From: FACHB-1406 sp034189065
GTDB lineage: Bacteria > Cyanobacteriota > Cyanobacteriia > Cyanobacteriales > Spirulinaceae
Direction of reading: 5' to 3'
DNA: 64,000 bases
Assembly (NCBI GenBank): GCA_034189065.1
Contig: JAXHVQ010000001.1
Location: forward strand, 54,616 to 118,615
The notes beneath the pieces were generated by a model. It was not told the DNA's origin and searched no databases. It saw only the letters and a program-made list of their open reading frames with translations. The position numbers were made by a program, and so were the translations under genes. This document shows, piece by piece, positions 8,165 to 16,133 of the stretch; position 1 is the stretch's first letter, and each line of letters begins with the position of its first letter.

Positions 8165-9253
8165 GTGGCAAAAGCCAAATATTTATCCATCGGCTCGATC
8201 GCGGCCTACAGTGGCAAGTCAGCAACGATTTTGGGTTTGAGCGATTGCCTGGGGGCAAAGGAAGTGACGCTGGGCTATTGCAAGCCCTTGGGGACGGAAT
8301 TAGCTCGCAATGGCAGCAAAAGCAACGAGGAGGACGTACAGTTTATCGCCGAAACCCTGAATTTGCCGCCGCAGCGCTTGCGATCGCCCCTTTTGGGTCT
8401 GGAACCGGGAACCATGACTCAGCATTTGCAACAAGACGGCGTTGTTGATTACTCCTCGGCGCTCATCGACCATCTCCAAGGGGTTGAGGGAGAATTAATC
8501 TTGCTCGAAGGGCCCAGAACCCTAGCAGAAGGGACTTCCTTGGGGCTTTCCGTAGCTCAAATGTCGGCGGTGGTAGACGCGGCGATTTTGCTCGTAGCGC
8601 GCTATACCTCATCGTTAGTAGCAGACGAACTGCTGGCAGCCAAACAGCAACTCGGCGATCGCCTGATCGGAGTCGCGCTCAACGATATTGCCCCAGAAAA
8701 ACTCGAAGAAGTTCAAAACGCGATCGCGCCGTTTCTCGAACGCCAAAGCATTCCCGTATTAGGAACCCTCCCCAGAAGCAGTCTTCTCAACAGCGTCAGC
8801 GTGAGGGAACTGACTTCAATGTTAAATGCGAAAGTATTGTGTCGCACCGATCGCCTAGACTTAATGGTAGAAGGTCTGGCCATCGGCGCGATGAACGTCA
8901 ACTCCGCCCTCGAATACTTCCGCAAAGGACGCAACCTCGCCGTCGTCACCGGGAGCGATCGCACCGAATTACAATTAGCAGCCCTCGAAACCTCCACCAA
9001 CTGCCTGATCCTCACCGGTCGCAACCCCCCTCAAGACTACATCCTCAGCCGCGCCGAAGATTTAGAAATCCCCGTCTTGGCTGTCGATCTCGACACCCTG
9101 ACCACCGTCGAAATTGCCGATGGCGCATTTGGCAGCACGCGCATCCAAGAACCGATTAAAGTCGATTGCATTCGAGAACTCATGGGCGAACACTTCGATC
9201 TCGAGCGCTTGCTCGCCCAACTTGGTATGGAACCCGCCTATTCCGGGACTTAA
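8165..9253 (+). CDS. Phosphotransacetylase-family protein (BioD-like plus DRTGG)
   Basis: A 362-residue protein with a P-loop-type dethiobiotin-synthetase-like N-terminal domain (IGSIAAYSGKSATILGLSD, then LLEGPRTLAEGTSLGLS) and a C-terminal DRTGG-like domain (RNLAVVTGSDRTELQLAALE). This combination occurs in the N-terminal part of long phosphotransacetylases, but the C-terminal acetyl/butyryl-transferase domain of Pta is absent. The protein is therefore a stand-alone regulatory or binding module, often annotated as phosphotransacetylase in cyanobacteria. Enzymatic activity is doubtful. Translation starts at GTG 8165, set by AAGGAG a few bases upstream. A block of 35-bp repeats follows the stop. 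Confidence 0.8.
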   Translation: MAKAKYLSIGSIAAYSGKSATILGLSDCLGAKEVTLGYCKPLGTELARNGSKSNEEDVQFIAETLNLPPQRLRSPLLGLEPGTMTQHLQQDGVVDYSSALIDHLQGVEGELILLEGPRTLAEGTSLGLSVAQMSAVVDAAILLVARYTSSLVADELLAAKQQLGDRLIGVALNDIAPEKLEEVQNAIAPFLERQSIPVLGTLPRSSLLNSVSVRELTSMLNAKVLCRTDRLDLMVEGLAIGAMNVNSALEYFRKGRNLAVVTGSDRTELQLAALETSTNCLILTGRNPPQDYILSRAEDLEIPVLAVDLDTLTTVEIADGAFGSTRIQEPIKVDCIRELMGEHFDLERLLAQLGMEPAYSGT

Positions 9254-9273
9254 CCGTTTCTGTCCGTCGTCCG

Positions 9274-9408
9274 TCGTTCGTAGTAGGGACTTCAGTCCCT
9301 GCCATTCCTCGTTCGTAGTAGGGACTTCAGTCCCTGCCATTCCTCGTTCGTAGTAGGGACTTCAGTCCCTGCCATTCCTCGTTCGTAGTAGGGGCTTTAG
9401 CCCCTAAA
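9274..9408. repeat. 35-bp tandem repeat, four copies, each with a hairpin
   Basis: Four head-to-tail units of exactly 35 bp begin at 9274, 9309, 9344 and 9379. The first three are identical; the fourth is changed so that AGGGACTTCAGTCCCT becomes AGGGGCTTTAGCCCCT. The change is compensated on both arms, so the palindrome is kept. A single copy in inverted orientation, with the related core AGGGACTAAAGTCCC, lies at about 15990-16020. The block fills most of the spacer before ispG. Confidence 0.95.
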
Positions 9409-9575
9409 AACCCCCCTCCAATTTTAAAATTGCATTAAGCACCCAACTCTCAGCCCCAATTTTGGCAAGATGTTTGAGACAATAAGGACGCGATCGCTAT
9501 TTCTTGACCGAATATCGCGTACACCCCCCATAACTTAAGCGGGGAATAACAATAAAGCATCATCAATTCCAACTT

Positions 9576-10799
9576 ATGCAAGCCCTTACCGAACCCAAAT
9601 CTGTAACGCCCAAAGCCCCTCCCATTGATACTGTTATTCGCCGACGCAAAACCCGAAGCGTCAAAGTGGGCAACGTCGCGATCGGTAGCGACCATCCCGT
9701 CGTCGTCCAATCGATGATCAACGAAGATACCCTCGATATCGAAGGTTCCGTCGCTGCCATCCGCCGCCTCCACGAAATTGGCTGCGAAATCGTGCGCGTC
9801 ACCGTTCCCAGCATCGCTCACGCTAAAGCCCTCGCAGAAATTAAGCAAAAACTGCAATTAACTTACCAAGATGTTCCCATCGTCGCCGATGTCCATCATA
9901 ACGGTATGAAAATTGCTCTAGAAGTGGCAAAACACATCGAAAAAGTACGCATTAATCCGGGGCTATACGTCTTTGAAAAACCCGGCAGCCACGACGAATA
10001 TACCCAAGAAGAATTTGACAAAATTGGCGAAAAAATCCGCGAAACCCTAGAACCCCTCGTTGTTTCTCTGCGCGACCAAGGGAAAGCCATGCGCATTGGC
10101 GTAAACCACGGTTCCCTCGCCGAAAGAATGCTCTTCACCTACGGCGACACCCCCGAAGGCATGGTAGAATCTGCCCTCGAATTCATCCGCATTTGCGAAT
10201 CCCTCGACTTCTACAACATCGTCATTTCCCTCAAAGCATCGCGCGTCCCTGTCATGCTAGCCGCCTACCGCCTCATGGCCCAGCGCATGGACCAATTGGG
10301 CATGGCCTATCCCCTCCATTTAGGCGTAACCGAAGCGGGCGATGGCGAATACGGACGGATTAAATCCACCGCAGGCATTGCCACCCTCCTCGCAGAAGGC
10401 ATCGGCGACACCATTCGCACCTCCCTCACCGAGTCCCCCGAAAAAGAAATTCCCGTTTGTTATAGCATTCTCCAAGCCTTGGGATTGCGCAAAACAATGG
10501 TCGAGTACGTCGCTTGTCCTTCCTGCGGTCGTACCCTATTCAACCTCGAAGAGGTGCTGCACAAAGTGCGAGAAGCCACCAACCATCTTGTGGGATTGGA
10601 TATTGCGGTGATGGGGTGTATTGTCAACGGGCCGGGAGAAATGGCCGATGCCGATTACGGTTATGTAGGCAAACAACCCGGTTATATTTCTCTGTATCGC
10701 GGTCGGGAGGAGATTAAGCGCGTTCTTGAAGACCGAGGCGTGGAGGAGTTGATTAATTTGATTAAGGCAGATGGTCGTTGGGTCGAACCGGAGTCGTAA
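9576..10799 (+). CDS. ispG: 4-hydroxy-3-methylbut-2-enyl diphosphate synthase (IspG/GcpE)
   Basis: This 407-residue enzyme makes HMBPP from methylerythritol cyclodiphosphate in the MEP isoprenoid pathway, here probably with ferredoxin as reductant. It opens with RRRKTRSVKVGNVAIGSDHP and VVVQSMINEDTLD of the TIM-barrel domain. The 4Fe-4S domain carries ACPSCGRTLFN (two Cys) and GCIVNGPGE (third Cys). Length fits the bacterial two-domain form, not the long plant/three-domain form. ATG 9576 lies after a spacer with the 35-bp repeat; the next gene on the same strand is 412 bp away, so it is probably monocistronic. Confidence 0.97.
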   Translation: MQALTEPKSVTPKAPPIDTVIRRRKTRSVKVGNVAIGSDHPVVVQSMINEDTLDIEGSVAAIRRLHEIGCEIVRVTVPSIAHAKALAEIKQKLQLTYQDVPIVADVHHNGMKIALEVAKHIEKVRINPGLYVFEKPGSHDEYTQEEFDKIGEKIRETLEPLVVSLRDQGKAMRIGVNHGSLAERMLFTYGDTPEGMVESALEFIRICESLDFYNIVISLKASRVPVMLAAYRLMAQRMDQLGMAYPLHLGVTEAGDGEYGRIKSTAGIATLLAEGIGDTIRTSLTESPEKEIPVCYSILQALGLRKTMVEYVACPSCGRTLFNLEEVLHKVREATNHLVGLDIAVMGCIVNGPGEMADADYGYVGKQPGYISLYRGREEIKRVLEDRGVEELINLIKADGRWVEPES

Positions 10800-10894
10800 T
10801 TTTTGGGAAATGGGAAAAGCGGAGGGAGGTTTCGGCTAAACTCCGCACAGCAAGCGTGACGCTATTGGTTTATCCCTTAAGTTTCAACGCGACT

Positions 10895-10982
10895 AGGATT
10901 TACGCAAAGCTCTATCTGTAGGGTGTGTTAGCGCAGCGTAACGCACCTTGGTCGCTATATGTGGTGTGGCCGCGTAAATCCT
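10895..10982. repeat. MITE-like element with AGGATTTACGC termini
   Basis: The 88-bp segment is bounded by perfect 11-bp inverted repeats, AGGATTTACGC at 10895-10905 and its complement at 10972-10982. It contains GTGTGTTAGCGCAGCGTAAC (10923-10942), an internal sequence met again in fragmentary form at 29886-29909 on the other strand. Such termini are common on small non-autonomous elements in cyanobacteria. The remainder of the 10800-11211 spacer shows no gene; the last 40 bp hold the AGGAGG ribosome-binding site of the next ORF. Confidence 0.75.
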
Positions 10983-11516
10983 GGCGACATCCTAATTTTT
11001 CCTTCTCTCTTCCATCAGACGTAAAGTTTTGTTGAAGTTGACTTATTATTCAATTTCAATATTACAAGATCGTGTTACAGTGACAGGAGCAATTGGATAA
11101 GTACGGTTATTCATATTGGGGCGGACTTTCGTTCCCCCGAGAAAAAGCCGTCTCGAGCGCATTCTACGGTTTGTATTTCCCTAAAGCCGGTGTGTTTACT
11201 AGGAGGTTTTAATGATTAGTGGTTCTCAATCGAGAGATTCGTATTTGAATAACGTATCAATCGAGTTTTGGTTACTTCTTCAAAAGAATAATAAACTTAC
11301 CGATATTCCATTACTGCGCGAGTTGATTACGTTGGTTTTGGTTCTTGCTGGTAGCGTTGTTACAATGCCCAGCGTTTTAGCTAAACCGGCAAGAAGCCTC
11401 ACACTGTATTCTTCGGTCGGTGTTGAGATGAATTGCCGACAGCGAACTCGTTCATTTTGGATAGCCATTGGGGAGCCGTATATGCTAACCTCTTGACAGG
11501 TCAAAGCAACCCGCAA

Positions 11517-12698
11517 ATGAGAATTTCCTACCAGTACCGATTAAGACCCAATAAGCAACAAAAAGAGAACATTAACAAGACTCTCGATTTGTTGCGCTGT
11601 CAGTACAACTATCAACTGGCTCAAAGGTTTGATTGGTACGAACAGAATCGCTGTTCTGTCGATCGGTGTTTAATAAATATTTGCCATTTGCCACAATTAA
11701 AAGAAAACCCGAATTACTACACTCAAAAAGCCTCCTTAAAACAACTAAAAATAGACCGCCCTTGGTACAAAGAAATCCATTCTCAAGTGCTACAGGAGGT
11801 TTCCAAGAAAGTTGAGAAAACTTTTGAGAGGTGGCTCAAAGGCGACGAGCGCGGTAAAAAATCGGGTAGACCTAGATTTAAAGGTGTAGGACGTTACAGA
11901 ACGTTTACCTATCCTCAATTCAAACAACACCACTTCGCGGGCAACAGAATTAAGTTGTCAAAGATTGGAGATGTCAAGGTTATCGTTCACCGCCCTATTC
12001 CTGTAGGTTTCGCCATCAAAACTGTATCCGTGACCCAGAAAGTAGGAAGTTATTATGTAACCTTAAGTCTTGATAACAAGACAGTGCCAACGGTCAAACC
12101 AGACTTCGACCCTAATAAAATTGTGGGGATTGATGTCGGGCTAATTGACTTTTATGTGGCTTCTGACGAGACGCGAATTGCAGCGCCCAAACACTTACGC
12201 TCTGCTGAAAAAAAACTCAAGTCAGCACACCGCAAAGTCTCGCGCCGCGTTCGAGGTTCCAATCGTCGAAACAAAGCCATCAAAAAGTTAGCTCGTCAAC
12301 ATCAAAAAGTGGCTGATACTCGCCGAGACTTTCACTTCAAAACAGCTAAGAAGTTGCTCGACCGTTATGACGTGATTGCTGTAGAGAAATTAAACATAAA
12401 AGGACTATCTCGTACAAGACTAGCGAAATCCGTGCATGATGCTGGCTGGGAACAGTTTATCAATATCCTTTCATTCAAAGCTGAAAATGCTGGGCTGAAA
12501 GTAATAGCTGTAAACCCCAACGGTACAAGCCAAGAATGTTTTAGCTGCGGTCACAAAGTCAAGAAGTCGCTATCTCAAAGAAAGCACGATTGTCCAGTCT
12601 GTCATGCTTCTTTGTGTAGAGATTTAAACGCAGCGATAAATATCAGAAATAGAGCGGTGGGGCATCTCGTTCTTAAAGCTCGGTCAATGTCCTCATAG
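11517..12698 (+). CDS. tnpB: TnpB RNA-guided endonuclease (IS605 family OrfB)
   Basis: A 393-residue TnpB, the compact RNA-guided nuclease related to Cas12. The start is ATG 11517 (MRISYQYRLRPNKQQKENI), since the open frame before it is not TnpB-like. RuvC residues are visible: first Asp in VGIDVGLIDFYVAS, Glu in IAVEKLNIKGLSRTR, last Asp in CRDLNAAINIRNR. The zinc finger CFSCGHKV/CPVCHAS sits between the last two. No frameshift or stop is present, so the nuclease is potentially active and may promote retention of the element. The guide RNA is expected to arise from the 3' end of the gene and the right terminus. Confidence 0.93.
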   Translation: MRISYQYRLRPNKQQKENINKTLDLLRCQYNYQLAQRFDWYEQNRCSVDRCLINICHLPQLKENPNYYTQKASLKQLKIDRPWYKEIHSQVLQEVSKKVEKTFERWLKGDERGKKSGRPRFKGVGRYRTFTYPQFKQHHFAGNRIKLSKIGDVKVIVHRPIPVGFAIKTVSVTQKVGSYYVTLSLDNKTVPTVKPDFDPNKIVGIDVGLIDFYVASDETRIAAPKHLRSAEKKLKSAHRKVSRRVRGSNRRNKAIKKLARQHQKVADTRRDFHFKTAKKLLDRYDVIAVEKLNIKGLSRTRLAKSVHDAGWEQFINILSFKAENAGLKVIAVNPNGTSQECFSCGHKVKKSLSQRKHDCPVCHASLCRDLNAAINIRNRAVGHLVLKARSMSS

Positions 12699-12746
12699 AG
12701 GAGTCGCCGAGAAGCCTACGGTACAATCTCTGATTTACCGTAGGAG
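12600..12746 (+). ncRNA. Candidate omegaRNA/reRNA of the tnpB element
   Basis: In characterised TnpB elements the guide RNA overlaps the 3' end of tnpB and ends at the right terminus, with the guide taken from flanking DNA. The equivalent stretch here contains the CCTACGGT/ACCGTAGG hairpin just before the inferred terminus at 12746. The limits are estimates; the guide would begin with TATGTCACTACGCC of the broken host gene. Confidence 0.35.
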
Positions 12747-12858
12747 TATGTCACTACGCCTATTCCGGGAGCGCTTGTACCATTTGGTTCGAGCCCATCT
12801 GGTCCAGTTGCGTTAGAATCCAACGCTCCTGGAGGAGCGTCAGGTCAGGTTACTGTGA

Positions 12859-13311
12859 CTTGTAATTTTTGCTGAAAACTTGCGCGAAACTAGGGACGGT
12901 GGGGGAAATAATGTGGCAATTATTACTCGCATCGGCGCTACGGTATACGTGCGTCAAGGAGATATTGCGCCGGAACTTTCTGTGGAAGGTGCGAGTTGGA
13001 ATGCCGAACAACAGCAAGTTCAACTTTTAGTTAAGAATACAGGTCAAGCTTCGGCAAGACCGGGTATTAATTGGACGCTTCGACGGGGAGAAACCGTTGT
13101 TGCTACGGGGACTGTGGATCCTCAAGGAATTGTTGCCCAAAGCGATCGCTATTTCAGTCTAGACGATTTTCAACCCTCGCAACCCAATTTTGGGTCGGGA
13201 GAATATCAACTGGAAGGGGAGTTGGTTTGGGGGGGTTACGAGGAGCCGAAAACAATGCCGTTTAGTACGAAGTTAGCGATCGATATGCCGTCACAATCGG
13301 TTCAAAATTAA
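12859..13311 (+). pseudogene. C-terminal fragment of a PapD-like fimbrial chaperone
   Basis: The open frame encodes only the second half of a periplasmic pilus-type chaperone: ITRIGATVYVRQGDIAPELS then QQQVQLLVKNTGQASARPGI and PFSTKLAIDMPS. Members of this cyanobacterial family are about 250 residues and begin with a signal peptide. Here about 140 residues remain, preceded directly by the last codons of the split secreted-protein gene. There is no plausible start (TTG 12880 would begin inside the domain). The N-terminal half was therefore deleted. It is followed by the usher remnant on the same strand. Confidence 0.7.
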
Positions 13312-13360
13312 TGTTTCTCATTCAATTTCTCAAAACCTCGAACTCTTTATGAGAATTTCA

Positions 13361-15970
13361 ATGCGTAAATTTTGAATTTGTCAAGGGGTCATTTGTTAAT
13401 TTTTTGTGCTGTTTGCCCCTACTCTTCGCTCCGGTTACTGCTCGCGCTAACCCTCCCCTCGGAAGCGAAATTGACTTTGTAGTTTTTCCCGTTGGCATCA
13501 ACTTGGGTCAGCGGAACGTCATTCCTAGCACTTTGATACGCGGCTTGGAAGATGGAACTCAAGCTGTTAATTTTGAGGATTGGTTAATCCCCTTCAACGA
13601 TGTTATTACCGCCCTTCAATTAGAAGTTACGCCGACTGAAGACGGTCAGTTAGAAGTGCGATCGCCTGGTTTAGTCACTCGCATCGACCCCGATGAGTTA
13701 CCTACCGATTCAGAATTGGGTTTAGCGATTTCGATTCGGCAAGTCGAAACGCTTTTCAACGTTCCCACAGAATTCGATCTCAACGAGTATGCCATTCAGT
13801 TTAACCCGCCTTGGTTAAATTTACAAGGGAGACCTCGCTTTCGTTCGGAACTTCCCGTGGTTATCGAAGGATTGCCTTTAATTTCCCCGCCTAACTTTAC
13901 ACTCACCAACTTAAGTCAGCGAATTGATATAACGGGAACGGAAACTAACTCAATTGATTACCAAGGAGAATTAGCCGCAGTTGGCACAATTGGGGTAGTA
14001 GTTGGTTTCTTCGGTCGCAACAAACGGATTTAAGGGATAGTCGAACTTGGCAGTTAAGCGAAGTACAAGTTATGAGCCAAAGCGAGTCAGCAGACTATGT
14101 TTTGGGGTCTCAGCCGACTTTTTGGCGCTCTTCGGACGGACAAGATTATTGGGGAGTCACGACGATTCAACGCTGGGGTTTTACACCTCCGATTAGTTTT
14201 GGCGGAGGCGGGTTTGTTCCTAGCCAGCGGTTACAAGCTAATCTCGCTCGACGGACGATTTCGGGGGAAGCAGAACCGGGAACTTTAGTTCAATTAACCG
14301 AAGGATTTAGCGATTTCGCGATCGCGGAAATTTTAGTCGATTCTTCGGGTGTTTATCGTTTCGACAATATCCCAGTACAAAGGGGAAGTTATCGCGTTTT
14401 TCTCTATCCCAACGGTCAATTGACTGGCGAACCAGAAATTCAAAATGCCACTTTTTCAACCATACCCGGTCAGTTGCCTGTGGGTGCTTCTGCCTTAATT
14501 GTTTCTGGGGGTAGCCGTCGTGAATTAGCGCGAACTTCCAATTTTTCAGGAGAGTTTGCAGAACTCCAAGGAGGAATAGCCTATCGTCGCGGCGTGACGG
14601 AAGAATTGACTTTAGGAATGGGGCTAATTTACGATGAAAATGGGAGAGGTTTGGGAGAATTCTTTTATCAACCGAGCAATTTTCCCTTAGAAGTTTCCGT
14701 TTCCGCTTTAACTCCCGGTTCGGATCGCGATTGGGATATAGATGCGGCGCTTAACTTTTATCCAACCTCAAACTTGCGCTTTAACTTAAATAGCGATCGC
14801 TTATCTCAAAGATTTACCATCGATTGGCAACTCTTTAACGGTTTCGCCTTAACGAGTAGGGGAAATAATCGCGATCGCTCCCTCGAAACGGGTTTTAGAT
14901 TTTTTAAAAGTAGCCGCGATTTCTCAATTTTTGCCAATGCTACTATCGATCTTAATCGTAATTTGCGCTGGAGTCTAAATTCGCGCTGGGGTAATTTACG
15001 TTTATTGTACCAAGGAAACGAAATTGCAACAACTTCTGAACTGAGCTACGGGTTATCGGGTCGAAATTCTCTCTTAGCCGGTCACAGCTTATTTTTGGGT
15101 TACGATACTCGCAACTTAGATAATTTAAACAGTAATTTACTCAGTCTTGGATGGCGCTATCGCTCGTTTTCCAGAGCAGCCGATGGGGAATATTTTTGGA
15201 CATTCAATCTCGGTTACGCATTGGGTTTTCAAGGGAGTGGAATGTTTGCTTCCGTTTCAACGACGGTTGTTCCGGGTATCGATTTGCGACTGCGCTATCA
15301 ACAGGTTTCTCTTACCACAAATTCTCCCACCTTTCGCATCGAATTAGTCCCTAGTGTAAACTTACAGTCAGGAAGAATTAATCCAGGCGATCGCCGTTTT
15401 GACGATTTTCGCAACTAAGGAGGTTTGTGGATTCAACCCTTTTTCGATGACAATAATAATGGTAAGCTAGATTTAGGGGAAAAACTTTATATCCAAGAAC
15501 CCGAATTATTATTGCTCGTCAACAACCAACCCCTTCAATCCTTGCGACCGGAGATTCGTTCTCATGGAATTTTTCTCTTTTTACCTCCCGATACTTATCG
15601 CTTGGATATCGATCCCGCAGGCTTTCCCCTCGATTGGCACAGTCCCGTTAGCGCCTATGGCGTAGAAGTTGAGTTAGGAAGTTATACGCCCGTTTCAATC
15701 CCCTTAAACTTGGCTTATACGGTAACGGGTTTGGTAACGGATGAGGAAGGAAATGCGGTCAATGGAGCAAAAGTCGAAGCGATTTCTGTGGGAGGAGACC
15801 GAAGAGTTTTTTCAATTACCAATAATGCAGGTGTCTTTTATTTGGAAAACTTACAGCAAGGGAGTTACAATTTATTGATAGACGATTTACCAGCGATTCC
15901 CAAGACTTTGATTTTAGATGAATCTTCAAAACCCTTTCAAGAAATTAACTTGGAAATAGAGGAAAAGTAG
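13361..15970 (+). pseudogene. Outer-membrane usher-like protein (FimD/TcfC type), three lesions
   Basis: Three open frames form one decayed usher of about 870 residues. ATG 13361 starts MRKF, then an extra T in TTTT (13370-13373) shifts the frame; without it the frame yields a good signal peptide (FLCCLPLLFAPVTARA). The frame runs to 14033, but the protein continues in another frame from about 13994: one missing G in the GGGG at about 13991 would give GTIGGSSWFLRS joined to ADYVLGSQPTFW. At 15416 a TAA interrupts RN-(Q)-GGLWIQPFFDDNNNG, explained by CAA to TAA. The central part is beta-barrel-like; the last 100 residues form a carboxypeptidase-regulatory-like beta domain (TGLVTDEEGNAVNGAKVEA). 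Confidence 0.8.
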
Positions 15971-15982
15971 AAATTCGTTTTG

Positions 15983-16133
15983 TAGTAAGGGCAGGGACTA
16001 AAGTCCCGACTACGAACGGAATGGCGGTTTTTAACGAAATTCGGGGTAAAATCATTGGATGAGTTGTAATACAAACAGTCACCGATGCGGGTTCCGTTCC
16101 GTTGGAGCATTAAATTAATCGTCGATCCCCCTT
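15983..16133. repeat. Dispersed repeat copies between the usher remnant and the HEAT-NACHT gene
   Basis: Positions 15983-16025 carry an inverted single copy of the 35-bp repeat seen at 9274 (core AGGGACTAAAGTCCC, then CTACGAACGGAATGGC). Positions 16063-16090 (GTTGTAATACAAACAGTCA) match the left part of the repeat at 45741, a member of the TATAGCG-ended family described elsewhere. No gene is seen. Confidence 0.6.

Larger units (their letters stand above)
11428..12746 (+). mobile_element. IS200/IS605-superfamily element with tnpB only (IS1341 group)
   Basis: Boundaries are inferred from the precise in-frame repair of the interrupted host gene: left junction after GTTGAG (11422-11427), right junction after GTAGGAG (12740-12746). 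The GAG at both junctions makes the call ambiguous by up to 3 bp. A tnpA (Y1 transposase) is absent, so the element needs one in trans. Near the right end CCTACGGT and ACCGTAGG (about 12713-12744) form a hairpin, as expected for a subterminal structure. GTTGAG immediately outside the left end resembles the TTGAT-type target-adjacent motif known for ISDra2. Confidence 0.65.
11212..12875 (+). pseudogene. Small secreted protein of a chaperone-usher locus, split by a tnpB element
   Basis: ATG 11212 follows a strong AGGAGG. The first 72 codons give a cytoplasmic lead-in, a hydrophobic export segment (LITLVLVLAGSVVTMPSVLA) and then SLTLYSSVGVE ending at 11427. If 11428-12746 is removed, the frame continues as YVTTPIPGALVPFG to VTVTCNFC and a TGA at 12873-12875. 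The rejoined product would be 114 residues. The in-frame repair is strong evidence for insertion into a once intact gene. Because a chaperone and an usher remnant follow, it was probably a fimbrial or surface subunit, although the family is not recognised. Confidence 0.7.

Noticed and set aside
9062..9353. Open frames across the 35-bp repeat block on both strands
   Set aside because: A 35-bp unit gives long open frames by periodicity; they overlap the end of the phosphotransacetylase-like gene and show no protein features.
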